This document shows positions 30,101 through 44,802 of a stretch of 64,000 bases of DNA, one piece after another; positions within the stretch are counted from its first letter, which is position 1, and every line of letters begins with the position of its first letter. This stretch comes from Lepas anatifera. Its lineage: Eukaryota > Arthropoda > Thecostraca > Lepadidae. The stretch spans positions 430,001 to 494,000 of the forward strand of contig JAOTON010001685.1 in assembly GCA_034440635.1 (NCBI GenBank), given 5' to 3'. Both the position numbers and the translations under genes were made by a program. Below the pieces are notes generated by a model that saw only the letters and a list, made by a program, of their open reading frames with translations, was not told the DNA's origin and searched no databases.

Positions 30101-33100
30101 TTTCCGTCGGGGAGGTCTGATGCCAGCGTCGCATCGGGACCGGGCCCGAGCCGAGACGCCGCTGGCGGGCGTTCGTCTGCTGGGCCGTGGGGCGCATCGT
30201 CGGCCGCTGCAACGCCCACGACAGAGACGGCGGCGGCCTGGGGCCCCGCGACGGCGGACGGCGGTGCGGCACCACCAGCGTCAACAAGTGGATGAGTACC
30301 CCAGAGATGTTATTATCTCAGGTAGTGTTCTGCGTTCTTCGCTTGTTTTTGTGCTCGATCTAAGACAGGCTGGGGGGTCGAGACCCAGTCAGACAACGTG
30401 TCCATTGGTGTGTCTTCTCCTCGGCGAATTCGCGCCCACCATGCGTGAACAGCAGGGAGTGGTGATATGGTCAGGTGTCAGCGTACAGCTGCTGCTGTGT
30501 CGAAACCCGATCTGAGATCGGGGTTTCAAGACATTTCAACAGCAGTGCACCACATAGGCACCATCCATGTGATTATTTTTATTAACCCATTAACGCCCGC
30601 ACCTACTTTTAGCTTTCAAATTGGCGAAGCACATGTTTTCCTATATTTAGAATATACCCAATAAGATGTTCCGAAAGTTTTAAATCGATACCACTTTTAG
30701 ATTCTGAGATATGACACCGGACAAAAATGACCCGCTGGGCGTTTGGGACATCGGCTGGCACTGCGCGGCTGGCTCCCGGGCGGTGCAGTCACCGCACTCA
30801 GCGGCCCAATGCGCACCGCTTTTACTGCAGTTTTGTGAAGTGTTTTTTCCTCTTGTATATTGGCCATAGTAAAATGTTTAAACAGTTTTATGCTCTTAAG
30901 GTTTAATTAAAGACAACACTAACTGCATATTTGCAAATAGTATACAATAGTGGTTAACCTAGACTGATGATTTGCGGGGGATAGACTAAAATTGTAAACA
31001 TCATAGTAAGAATATTTGTGAATATCAAAGGTTTTGGGAAACCGTTTCTTTTGTCTCTACCCCTTCCTCCTCCGCCTTCCAGACTTTTTGACTGATGCTC
31101 ACTGAGCTTTCAACGAGTAATCGTAATATTCAGCATACAGATGAAAGGTTTTATAAACTCAATCCGTTATCTCCCCCACGGGGTGCACATTTGCTTGATT
31201 AGTCTCCAAATCTCCAAACGGGTCCATTTCCATCTTTCCAACTTTTCTTTGGAGCAAGTAGGCGCTCCATAGTTGCATCAATGTGAACCTCCACATTTCC
31301 AGGCACGCCACTGGTCATTGTAGCGCTGGTCAGCTCATCATCTTTTCATCCTCATGACTAATATCTTTGTGATGGCATACTCATGATATGCACCTGATCC
31401 GCTTCACTATCTTGCGCACTTAAAACAACTTATTTTGCTTCTTTTCCTGCAAAACATTTGATCAGTGGCATTGCTAACAACTATGCTTTCGACATATTTA
31501 TGTCTCCATGGCTGGAGATTTCTTCCCGAGCTAGGAGGGGTTCTGGATGGTTTAACGCTGGCACTGCAATCCAAGCCCCAGACAAAGTCTGTGGGCGACC
31601 AAAATCCAGGCGGGTCTTGACCCTCCTCCTCACCCCGGGATGTTCACTCATGGTAGTTTCACTTGACTAGAACCAAGCTGAAATAGTGCTAGTTGCGTTT
31701 TAGACAGCAGTTCTAGAACTTCCCAAGATTTCACCCATTTTATACCGCTCCGGATCTTTGACACTGCACCATCTTGTCAAAACAAACCAGCGCGGCGACC
31801 GCGATAATTTCCAACTCATTTTGTCAGCTGGTCATTGGCTTTCCTTTCAATCAGCAGTGGCACAAGGGGGCTAGGAAGGCTCAAGCCCCCTCCCTCCACC
31901 GAAATGTCAGTGTGCCTATAGTAAATGCATTACTGAGGGCTGCCCGAGGCCATGGCGGGGGCTCGAGACCCCTACCCCCCCACCACCCAATGAAGTCCTC
32001 AATCCGCTACTGTTCCCTATCCTCTCTATCCACTACACACAGTCCATCAAGGGGAAAGACAAGGCTCTGCCAGCTTAACAGTGAAGTCAGTGCTAAAATT
32101 TCGATAAGTTTTCAAAATCCCTGAAAATTGTATTTAATAACTGCCTGTACAAAATGCTGGAACCATCTTGCCTGTTTCCGTTAAAAATATGTGATAATCA
32201 TTCACAAAATAAGACAGGCTCCGAAAACGTTAGGAAGCATTTCATGAACTTCAAAGTTTCCAAACGTATCTACATTGCACTAAAAATCTTCAGAGTTGAT
32301 GAAAATATATAAACTGGCAACCCCGCATTCGCAGGGCCCACAATGCCTCCCTTCCTCTAAGTAGCATTATGGAACTAACGCACCAGACGGGAGGACAGGA
32401 CACATCCCTTTCCTCATTTTCAGCGGCCCGCAGATGTCCGCAACGCCCAGCGGGTCATTTTTGTCCGCTTCATATTTGATGATCTCTCATGGCAAAGCCG
32501 TTCAAGAAAATCTTACTGCTTCTTCACCATCTGACTCCTAGTGGTCTTGGCTTAATGTCAATCATGAAACCTTTTCAGCTTTCCATATGTTATTGCGAGA
32601 AACAAAATTTGCAGAGCTATCTCACGCTGACCAAAACCCTGCCAAAATAAGTTCCACCAAAATCGTCCCATAAAAACCTAAAATTTTCAAATGCATTTTT
32701 CCAGCTTTTCACGCTCTGAAACACACATTCATATCATAAACATTAGATCACTTCATTGGTACCGATTTTGCAGCCTGTCACAGTCAGAGGACAAAAATGA
32801 CCGCTGCGTTAATGGGTTAATTTAGCTATGAGTTCGGGTTTCTCGCTTATAACATTACTGAAGTGTTACTATTTTCAAGTATTAACTTTTTATTGTAAAC
32901 AATATTTCATTTACGGCAGTTGTATGGTTAACTGTGGTTGCTTTCCGCATCGTGTTTAAGATGTTTTTCTTTTCTTTTATAGAGTTGTAATTTTATGGTG
33001 CACACTGCACACCCAGGGTCTCAGAGCTACCCAGCAACGCAAAAGGCTTAAGTTTCTTCTCTAAAATACCGGCGAAGCGTAAAAATGTCGTCCGCTGTCC

Positions 33101-36100
33101 TCGATTTCGGAGTCTTTTCAATTCCCTTGTTTCTAAACTCATCATCCTTGTTATATCTAAAGCGTGTAAAGTAATGTATAATGCTCACGATATCAATTTA
33201 AAATGGCTGCAGTATCAGTGGCTAAAATAATTCTGCCTACAAACCGTTGTTCTGTTAATTTCGTGTGTCTTTCAGATTTGATAGATCAGTGCAAAACTTC
33301 TCCCCTTTGTGTTTCCGAAATATTTTTGCATCGCCTTCGGGTGACATTGTCAACGCTCCACTAAATCAGCGGAGCCCACTTTCATTCACCTTTCACTTTC
33401 AAATCGGTAGAGGATACAAAGCACAGTTACTAATGGAAAGGGGCGGTCGCATCCAGAACCATTTCAGCGCAAAAACAGGCTAAGTACCTACAAATATTTC
33501 TGGCCCGAGCTAAAAGACATAGTAATCAGTGTGTGCAACGAGATTTTCCGGAATGGTAAAATCGCCGAACATCTAAAAAGCAGTATTACAGTGTTAATTC
33601 CTACAAAAGGAAAAGCTAGTAGAAATTGGGAAAATATGCGCCCATCAGTCTACTGAATACTTTTATTAACCAATTATGAAGTGTTTCGCCAATCGCCTTG
33701 CAAACGTCATAAGAAATATAATGAATCAGACAGGTTTCATTAAGGGGCGTTATATAAGGAGAGCGCACGGCTTATTTTGGATATTCTAGACCATTGCAAC
33801 CCCCATGGACAGTTGGTACCAAGGTTGGCACTGCTATTGGTCTGCGACTTCGAAAAACGCCTACGATTCTGTTAATTGGAGATTTTATGAAGCAATTAGT
33901 TTGTCCCTTAGATTATGGAAGGCAGCTTTAAACGATATATCAATATTTATCTCGTACTTTTGGGTTTCTAACTTGAGGGGTGATGATTGGATAACCAATG
34001 CATTTTTTGAAGTAATGTGATCGCTGATCGCTGCTGAACAAATTTGAAAAATAAAAATCTGAAAAAATTTATGACTGAGCAGGGTTAAATGCTATTCTAA
34101 TGCCTTACGGATATCATGCAAAGTAAAACAACAGCGTCTAGGCTTAATAAGAAAACGTCGTATGTCCCCGCCTAATCAACAGTAGAAATAAACCCGGACG
34201 TAGATGTAAATATTCTACACCCAAGTAGACCGATCACAGAGAACTTTAGCCAAGATGCCTCACTCCGGCACTTCTCACCTCTCTGACGGGTCGGCTGGGC
34301 TCCTTCCTAACGCGCTCCTGCGCCTCCGTCTCCAGTTGCCGTCGCAGTTGCCGGACGAAGTCGGCTGGGACGTCCCAGAGCCGGGCCCGGTGGCGCACCA
34401 GCGCCCGCACCACCCGCGACGTCGCCGCCGCAAACTCGATCTGTCCGCCGACGACGTTAGCGCTCAGTATCACGCACATGGACCGGTCAGAATGGCCAGC
34501 CGGCTTTGCCGCTGAGCGCACCATGATCTCAGCCGTTCGTGGAGAAAATTAGATCGGTCAGATACCCGGGAAATTTCGGGTCCACGTATAGATTCATATT
34601 TTTGGTCATTTGGACTTTTTGGACATGGACAGGATTCGGATTGATCATTATACACTACAAACGGATCGAAATGCATCGGTCAGGGAAACTTGGGGGTGGG
34701 GGGAGGGCAGAGTTGGACCTGATATTTCCTGATCGTGGTGCACACTATTTTGCCGAAATTTCCTGATACAGACACGCCGTCTCGGTGGGATCAATTTTGT
34801 TCGTTCAAGACATAGGTGTCGAAAGTGGGGGGGGCGGGGGGGGGGCGGTGACGCACCCCCTACTCGCGAATCATGACAAACAATTTTGGGTTTCCACTTG
34901 ATTTTTTCGCATTCTCCTCTGTTACCTCCATGTATCTACTAAGAGTGTGTTCATGAAGTGCATCGTCATTAGTGCTTAACACGCGCACTGGAGTGGGGCC
35001 TCGGAGGCCCCCCACCTGTTTTTCCGAGGTGGCCGGAGAACCGGTTGTAGCCTAAAAACGAACCGTGGCCACATTTACAGAATTTAATAGCGCGTCGATT
35101 GGTGAAGACTTTTTGAAAATCGGCCGAAATTTTTTTGACTTATAGGCTTTCAAAGTCAGACCTGCATTTTGAGATCGCCGTAAACGCGCGGTCGGACCAG
35201 TTGGCTTGCAATGAAGACCGAGTGGTGACGTCATAACGTCATATAAGCGGGACTATATGTCAAGGTCACTTCATATTAAAGTCAAGGTCAAGATCAAAGG
35301 TCACAGGTCAAGGTCATATCTGCACTTTCAAGGTCACTGACCACTGTGCGTCCGGCCAAATGACGTTACCCCGTCTGACATATATTATGCTATGACGTCA
35401 TCGGTAGGGTACCCCAATACAAAGGTCGAGGTCAAAGGTCAAGGTCAAAGGTCAAGGTCAAAGGTCATTGGGAAAGGTCAATCCTCATTTCCCGCCAAAC
35501 AGTGGCTACAGTGTTAGTCAAAGTGTAAATAATAAGTAGTATACCATATGGTGACCTTAAAGGTCAATGACCTTGAATGACCTTGACTCAAAAGTTTTGG
35601 GGAAGCCTCTTTGAGACCTCTTCTCTATGAACCTTGTCCGACTTTAGCTTATTCCCGCCATTTTCCTGCATAATCACAGCATTTACCAATCAATCCCAGC
35701 ATGGACAATATTTGACCTTTACGACCTCGTTTGACCTTGAAGATATTGACCTAGGTCAATGAAAATTGGTCATCTTGTAGATCACCATAGCCCCCACCCA
35801 CCTACCAAGTGGCGTTTTTCTTCCCTCTTAGTTTCCGAGATCTTAGGGGGGCCTACCAGGCCCCCTATAATCTGACTGCATGTGTCTTTCATGCTACACG
35901 TCAAAATAGTATCGCGGGGAAGATCTTCCACCCGGCTTGCGATTCAATGAATTCATAAAATACATGTATCTTAGGAATTAATTTAACCCTGAGCCAAGTT
36001 AGAAACGAAGGTGCATTTTGTAAAAGAAATATTGTCACAAATACCGTACTGACAAATTAAAGAACGGGCCTTAGTAAAGGGAGAGGGACAAAACATACGT

Positions 36101-39100
36101 TTCCCCCGGTCCGGGCCTTTGCGAGGGTCATGGCCCTAATGCCCTCCCCCTGTGTCCGCCAGTGGGTCTCACCTCGACGCTGATGTCCTTCTGCCGCCGC
36201 TGCGCCGGCCACATGAGGTTTGGCGCCATGATCATGGCCACGTTCTCCAGCGACATCTTGTTGAGGCGCTCGCGCTCGGCCACAGCAGCCAGGAAGTCCA
36301 GCAGCCGGCTCAGTACTGCTCGGTTGGAGGCCGGCAGCCTCAGGCACAGCAGGTTCAGCGCTGTCGGCTGAGAGTCCGCCGGCAGCGAGTCGGTCTGTCG
36401 GAACCAGTCCATGCTCTCGTAGGTGAGCAGAGGTCGCGGCAGCTCGCGCAGGAAGAGCTTGACGAGCGCGGCGACGTCGGCGGCCGAGCTGCGCTGCAGA
36501 GCCGCCTCCACCGCGCCCGGCTGACTGTAGAAGTGTTCGTCCACCTGTCGGCGCAGCTGCTCGACCTTCTGCTGCTGTCCGGGCACGCGCAGCAGGCCCT
36601 CCTCGCCGAGCCCGCGCCGCTGCAGGTGCGTCAGCACCCTCTCCAGCACCAGCGGAACCAGCCCGCTGCCGGACGCCCTCTGCTGGTCCCGCTCCAGCAG
36701 TGACGTCAGCGATGCGCCGAACACCAGCTCCGCGCTGCTGGCGCGCGGCCGCAGCCGCTTGCGACGCGTCTTTCGCCGGCCGAGACCGATCCCGTTATCG
36801 TCGAACATCGCCGTCAGTTCGATGAGAGCTAGCTTCTGAATGCGTTTGGCGTCGGATTCGAGGAGGAAGTCGATGAGCGTGCGGCCCAGGTTGCCCTCCA
36901 CAGCCGCCGGGCCCACCTACCGAGGTAGTGGCGTCAGACTACGGTGGAGGTTTCCACTAAAACCCCATTGCCACGCGGTCGCAAAACGTTCGTGAGGCCT
37001 CCCTCTAACTTAGTAGAAAATTTAAACATGGCCCAGCCAGGCCCGGTCGTACACACGCTTTTGACAAACTCATTACTTTACGAGTTTATTTCATAACTTG
37101 ACGTGGTATTTACCATCTTATAGCCCCATCGATTCAATTGATGAATGTGCGTTAACGAATCGGGCGGGGTATTGGCGCAGCTCGTGAAAAGTTCAATATC
37201 AAGGATATGTCAAATCATAGACCTTTTGCCACATATCACGCCATAGCGTAGTTATGTGCTTACATCAAACACAGTTTTCCCGACCAATTCTTGCAGCCTT
37301 CTGCGAATGACAAAGTGGCCCGTAGAGCAAAATCCTTAACCTTCCACTACTTTACGACTCGTCGCCGTCTCAGCTCCACCTCTCACCAAGGTCGGGTCGG
37401 TGTTGGCTGCTTTGTCGCCGTCCTTTGCGGGGCTGGACTCTGATCTGGACCCGGAGCGGACCCGCGGGATGCGCAGCTCGCCGAGGTAGGAGCTGGGCGG
37501 CTCCGGCGGACGACTCAGCGAGCCCAGCGGGTGAAAGGACATCGCCTGGACACCTGGCCAAAAATTATCAGTTATCAATTACCTGTCCACCAATTACCAG
37601 TTATCAATTACGTATTAGTCAATACAGCCTCCGATCTCGCACGAAGTTTACCCGGAGATAGCGTGACACTGGGGAAACGGGTTCGCGGTAACACAAACCA
37701 ACGGTGTACTCAGAATCAGTAACCAAGTGGGTACTCCAATGGGTACAAAACATTGCCGAAATTTTATTTAAGGCAGTGGCGGATACAAGGGGGGATAGAG
37801 TGGCTCAAGCCCCCCCCCTCGTCCTGAAATGGCAGTGCCTAGAGTCAATGCATAGCCGGAGGCTATTCGGAGGCAATAGCAGAGAAGGCTCAAGCCCCTC
37901 GACCACCCAAAATAAATTCCTGGATACGCCACTGCTTGAAGGGGTACATTTTTGTGATATTGTCAGAAATATCTTAGTTAAATTTATGCTCTACCACATA
38001 TACATATATTACTGATAACTTACCCGACAAATAGCAAACAATGCCTCCAGTTCAGGCTTGACGTACGCTACGCTTTCAGATAAGGCATTTAAGATTCTCT
38101 TAACTCTTTTTGGACACAAATTATGATAGTCATGTTCCTTGTTCATAGCTTGGAGAGCTCACTTGTAATCCTATTTTCCCCCTTTGAAACGAACATGAAT
38201 CTAACTTTGAGTGAATTGTAGAATTAACGTGATATGTGCAGGTCGATTTAGTGTTTGATGATTGAAAACTTCTAAGAATCTAAGAGGATAAAATTTAAAG
38301 AAAAATATCAAAAGTTTTGCACCTGTCCTCTCCCAACCATTCAGATAAGCAGCTCTGATTCTGTCCAGATACCTGTCCAATGTTCAGCCTTGGAATCACT
38401 CCTGAACACATTCTGCTTCTTATTGTCCTCGTGGCCCATGATGACTGTATGCAATTTGTCGTTGCGAAACTACATGGTATCTCAAAAGGAAGTTCATGTA
38501 TCTTTACGCACGGACACATAACATCCACTGTCTATAACAGAGCCCAAGACGAGTTTCGGATTTCATATTCTGATTTCAGATTAGTAATACATTAGTTTTA
38601 GAAAGACGAATAGGTGGTTTCAATTACAATTGAGCTGTCGAAGTGTTTCTAAGCTTTCCGGTCCCATTGTCTCTACATACAATGGGACAATGGCAGGCCG
38701 ATAGCTCAGCTGATTGAGCGTTGGGCTCCGGCCCGCTCCGAAACCGTGCAGTGGTAGTCCACCGGTGAAAGCTTGGGATCGGTTCCCCTGAGACGCTCTG
38801 GCGCTCAATATTTTGCCGAAGTAGGTCGGCTGGTAACTGACTGGTGAGAGGGTGACCTAAGCGGGTCGGCTGTCCCTGCGCTTTATGGGACTTAAACTAT
38901 GGTTTCCAAATAAACCTGTCGATGTGGGCTAACGTGGGATGTGGCTTGTTCGGATGGTGGGCGCGGAGTTTCCGTCACACGTCCCTTAATGGTTTTCGTG
39001 AGACTTTGATCCCAAAAGCCCAACCTGCAATACCTTGTACAAAATAAAAACAGTTTAATACAACCCATAATAATACAGGACATGATTCGGAAGAGAAACG

Positions 39101-42100
39101 TTTCAACGTTGGAGGCAGTAGAGTACATATTGGAGTTGATCACACAATCTATTGCGTAAATAAAAGTTCAAGATAATTAAAGCAGCTTTACCGTGAATAA
39201 CCACCAACTGTTTATGCACAGTTGTCTTCTACCAAGCAATTGTCCTGAGTTAAATAAAATTTTGGGCTGTTAAAGAGAAAATGCGAAACCAGAGCTTATC
39301 GGGAATTATTTTGTAGTTTTCATCAGACCCTTGCCTGTGCCACAGCTGTGCATTCTAAAATGTCTAGGATCGTCGCACGGTGGTGATCGCACAAGTCCAA
39401 TATACCGCGGCAAAAGCCTGCGAGAATTTCTTTCAATTATCGATTTGTAAGCTTTCATGTAGATGCATAATTCAATAAAGCTATTGCTCTTCTTTATTGG
39501 TTTATGTCAGTCTGATAATGATTCTGCGCAGTCCACTGGACAGTTCCAAATAAGAACAGGGGAGTGGTTTGTGTGTTATCCTGCGGTGCAATCTCTGGGC
39601 TGCTGCGAGCGCGCGTTGGAGTTTCCCCGAGGCCGGGGAGCTGCACTGTGTTCCGCCGGGGACTTGGACAACCGTCGCGGGATTGGACGCTCCGGTGGTG
39701 GCGCGAGGTCGGCCAGGCTCAGGCAAGGTACCCGCAGCAAACTAACTCGGGCACTATCGGGGCAGCTGATCCTGGGGCACGTGGTTCGTCACAATCAGAG
39801 CCTAACAAAACATCGCATCAAATTCCGGGTACGGGCAATACATTGGACAGTGCAAAGAGGCGTTTGAAATTCGCAGCTCAAGAGTGTTGTGAAAGCTCTT
39901 CTTCTATCTTGAGGGCGCACTTTGTGACCCGGATTCGCCTGCGAGGCTGTGTTTGAGCTCTTGGGATTCAGTCACATTGTTAACAAGAGCGGTGGCTATC
40001 AGCTATTGCAGACCCTGGTGTTATCAGACTGTCTTGACTGGCGCACGCGCCGGCGGCTACTCTATCAGCAAGGTTTGATAATTGCACTATTATCGCAGCA
40101 GGACGATTTACCGGCCACACCTCCTTGAGGTGGCCTGCGTCACCGTTCCGTCACTTCCACTGACGCGGTGGGTATTCACGTCTTCGTCAGAGTCGCTGAA
40201 ATAATTATGCAGTACGAACTAAAAAGATTCGCAACACTTAACGGACCTGGTGATGAAGTGGTAGAAGACATTGGAGCAGAAGACTGTTGATATAAATAAC
40301 ATTCATAGGCAGGCTAAGTCAATAATTTCGTGATGCGAATCTTTGCAGCTTCCTCCTTGCCCGTACGCTAAAATATATCCGCATTATAAATTGATATACA
40401 GATAATGTAACGCGTGTTCTTACGGTTGGTGATTCTAGATAAGGCGCGCCTTGGCGTTGGTAATGGCTTAAGCATATCTGCGGTCAGTCATAAGCCAGTT
40501 ATGTATTTACAGGCTTTTAGAAGCGAGTATATATTTAGTAGCTGTATATGTATGTAGTAGCGAGTATATCTAGAAGCGAGTAGAAGAAATAATAAAACGG
40601 CGTATCTAGAGAATTTATTGGGAATGGGGTGATCCTGCTGTTCTGTTCACCCAGAATGCACATTAAATCACGCCTCCGTTGATGTAGCTGAACCGAATCC
40701 ATGCTCTCCGATAAAAAAACAGCTGGATCAGCGCTCTTTAGTGAAAAAAACGCTAGCCGGAATCAGCACTCCCCACTCAAGAACCACCGTTTTCGAGTTT
40801 TAGGTGTTGAACTGTCCAGCTGTTCTGACAGGTAGCAGGAGTCCACTTTAAATCTGGCATTGGTGGAGAGAAGGAAAATTCAAATCATCAGTAATCATAC
40901 AGTGGATGTAATATGCACTAGACTTTTGGTGAAACAGCAGAAAATAATAATAGACCTAACTGAGAAGGAAGGTATTGCATCTGATGTGTCAGAAAATATG
41001 TTGCCGTCTCGGAATCTTCGTATTTTCTGCAGCAGCGTGTCATTCAATTCGTGAGCAGTGGCAGCGCAAGCTATTTTAGTTATTGGGCAAGCATTTTCCC
41101 GGGGCCTCTGGATGGTCGGCCACCCTTAGCAAAAAACAAACAAACAAAGTCACTGCTGAGGAGATTTTATGTGATTTTTTGCTAAGGTGGAGGGGCATAA
41201 ACGTCGTTACCAGAAAAAACTAGGGGCCAGTCAATTTCCAATATGATGCCAACAAGAAACATTCCGTTCTGGAGCGTAAAACTCGTCAGAATTTGGTTCA
41301 TTGTTGCTGTTTGCACTGACTGCAGATAAAAGTTCCCCAATTTATGTCAAACTAATCGCCTGTCTCCTCTGCATACCTTACAGTCCATTATCACCGCTGC
41401 ATACCTGACAGCCGACTGTCACTGCTGCATACCTGACAGCCGACTGCCACTGCTGCATACCTGACAGCCAACTGACACATCATACCTGACAGCCGACCGA
41501 CTGCCATGTCATACCTGACAGTCGACTGTCACCATTGCATACCTGACAGTCTACTGCCGCTGCTGCATGCCTGACAGTCGACTGTCACCACTGTTTACCT
41601 GACAGCCGACTGCCATTGCTGCGTACCTGGCGAGTCGTCCGTCGCTGAAAGACGCTGTAGGTTGTAGTTTTTACTGGACTCGAACAGACCGAGCGTCTTG
41701 TGCGCTCGGTCAGTGAGGTCGAGGGCCCTCCTCAGCTGTACGTCCTGTGGCTGGCTGAGCGTCTCGGTAGGGTCTGCCTCCAGAGGGATACGGAGCTCGT
41801 GCCGGAAGGACCTGACAACAGGCATTAACACTGCGGTTGGCAACCGCACTGGAGGGGGGTCTGGCACTAACGCGCACTGGAGAGGGGTAGGTCCCCCCTA
41901 AGATCTTGGAAACTAAGGTGTGTAGAAAAACGCCAGTAGTGGGGTGGATGAGGGCTATGGTGATTTGCATCATTAAAAACTTTCCTTGGCCTAGGTCAAT
42001 GTCTTCAATGTCAAACGAGGTCATAAAGGTTCAATATTGTCCGTGATGGGGAGCTGTTGGGAAATGCCGTGATTATGCGGGAATAAAGACGTGAATAAGC

Positions 42101-44704
42101 TCAAGACGGACCAGGGGCATAGAGGGAAGGTCGCAAATACTTTTTTATAAAACTTTAAGGTCAAGGCCATTCAAGGTCATTGACCTAGGAAGTCACCATA
42201 TGGTTTACTACCTACAATGCACACTATGATTATCAATGTAGCAGCTGTTCGGCGGAAAATGAGGATTGGCGCTCACCAATGACCTTTCACCTTGACCTTT
42301 ACATTTATGTACCTTTACTATGACGTCATAGCATAATATACGTCATACCTGGTAACGACATTTGAAAAAAAGCACTGGGGCCAATTACCTTGAAAGTGCA
42401 GGTATGACCTAGACCTGTGACCTTTGAAATGGACCTTGATCTTCATTTGAGGTAACCTTGACATATCATCCCGGTTATATGACGTTATGATGTCATCACT
42501 AGGTTTCCAATGCAAGTGAACTGGTCCGACCGCGCGATTGTGGCGACCTCAAAATGCAAGACTGACTTTGAAAGCCTATGAGTAAAACCATTTTAGACCT
42601 ATTTTCAACATTTCTTCACCAATCGACGCACCGATCTCAAATTTTGGGCAAGTGTCGGTTTTCGACTACGAGCAAGCTATCATCACACTCTGAATTGTTG
42701 ACAAAACAAAATACTCAAAGATGGTTTTTATTGCAAGGGAAGTTACTGTTTGGCTGCTGTTTTTAACTCTTTCCTTTGTTGATTTTTACTCACCAGTGAA
42801 TAACTGTATAATTATTGATAGAGTCACAATATACAATATAAAATATAACATATTTACCACACACCTGCATCACAAATAGGATAGAGTTACAAGACAGATT
42901 AATACAATCTAACAGACTGATAACTAGGAAATGCTCTTAGGCATCAGACACTTCAAAGGTCAGAGGCATCGCTCAGTCTCATTAATTACAATGGTTAAAC
43001 CATTCTTTTCAGTAGTATCAACGGATTCATTTAAAAAATCGGAGCCTGACACTGGCAGAAGTTTGCTGGCCAATCGGAGTACCCAGCACAGAAGTGCTGG
43101 AGTGACAGCCGCAACGCGACCGCGGTGCTCAGTAAAAGTACGCAGTTTTCAAGTCCAGTGGGGAGGTGCATGGAGGACAAAACAATTCAACAGGGTTTCA
43201 GAGAAAATTCGTAAAGAAAGTACGGTCTTGTGACATAAGATCACGTAATATGGACACAGTGAGTTAATAAATTCTGACCGTATGTAGAAATGAAGTGCAA
43301 GTGAAAAGACTGCTCGGTTGGAAGAATGACAGTAATAGATCTTTGATGTGCGCGGTCGATACAGGAGACATAAGTTTCAGCAGTCTAAGCTCAGTCTATG
43401 CTACCAGACTATAGGATAAACCTAACTGGCGTTGGACGTTGTAAGTTACCTTTCGCAGCAAAACTAGGTTGCTCGCCAGCCTGTTTGAAGTGATCGAATC
43501 CTTAATACCAGTGCTTTATTGGCCTGGTCAACAATACGTATACACATGTGTCAAAAAGTTCGATTTCTACTTGATCAAAAATAATTACAGATGAAACTAA
43601 GTTATGAATTAAGCGATTCATGTAATAAAAAACGTATGTAAATATGCGCACTTTTAAGCGGCGGACGTAAATATTATAAGCAAGGACGAGAGTGTATTGC
43701 ATCTGAGATGCCATTCTCGTTAGGGGCATATCTACTCGTATCTGAATCGGGCGGTCGACTCTCCGAGCAAGGCTATCGGCGCTGCCAAACACTCTAGCCA
43801 AGGACAGCGATAAACACCTCTGTCAGCCGCGCTCACCGTATGCACTCACGCCACGGCTTCCTCAAACGACGCACATTCAGGTCACCACTACAATTCCAAC
43901 TAGGGTCTGACGCACTTCTCACAAATCCAGATTGTTAATGTTAAAACTTGGTGGATGGGTGACTAAGTGGGATAGCCTCAAAATTCCCTAAAAAATTCCA
44001 CCGGGCTTAAGTCCCGCCGGAACATTTCAAATAGTCGATCGGATCCCCAGAATCCCTTGCAACAGGGTGAGAGTTGGTGATGCTGCAAGTTTTATTAAAT
44101 TAAAAGATTGTGTAAAAATACCAGATTTTAGTGTCACTAACATTTTTTTAACCTTTACCACCACTTATACTGCCCTGACTAGTTGAAGTCACTCTTGCGC
44201 TACTTTCCGTTCAAATTGCGAACTTGCTGCTCGCTCCTCCGCTACTCCATTATCTATAATTTTGATAAAACGCTTCTAAAGTGCTACTCAAAACTGGTTC
44301 ACATTCTTCTTTTCAAATGAATTTCGAGGAAAATACTAACTGTTTATCTGTACACTATATCCAAAACTAACAGTTTTCTCGTAAGATTTACGAACAAAAT
44401 CAACAAAAAAACTTTATTCAACCTGCTGATATTTCTTCTGGTACAGGAGAACATTTCGCTCAATATGCATGTATTGTTTTTTGGGAGTGCTGGTCCCCTT
44501 AACAGACTGTCGCTAGGAAAAGTACCTTTGAATTATTTTGAGTTTGCTACTCGCTGCTGCTCTTCTTTGTGTATAGAAACCGCTACCGCTGCTGGGGTAC
44601 CATTTGGAGAGTCAGCACGTAGCGGAATAACGGAGTAGCAGACTACGGTAGTGCACCGCCCGGCTCTAGAAATAATATTACTCGTTTCTGATTCTGTATA
44701 GAAC

Positions 44705-44802
<98 letters not shown>

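Noticed and set aside
36152..36703. 183-codon plus-strand frame
   Set aside because: Antisense shadow of the GC-rich RhoGAP exon.
38692..38765. Functional tRNA gene
   Set aside because: A and B boxes are present but the arms do not pair as a tRNA, and the sequence continues into a SINE tail that is repeated elsewhere.
39460..39960. Pair of overlapping 130-codon frames on the plus strand
   Set aside because: GC-rich, overlapping in different frames with no motif; no exon boundaries that fit the RhoGAP phases, and wrong strand for it.
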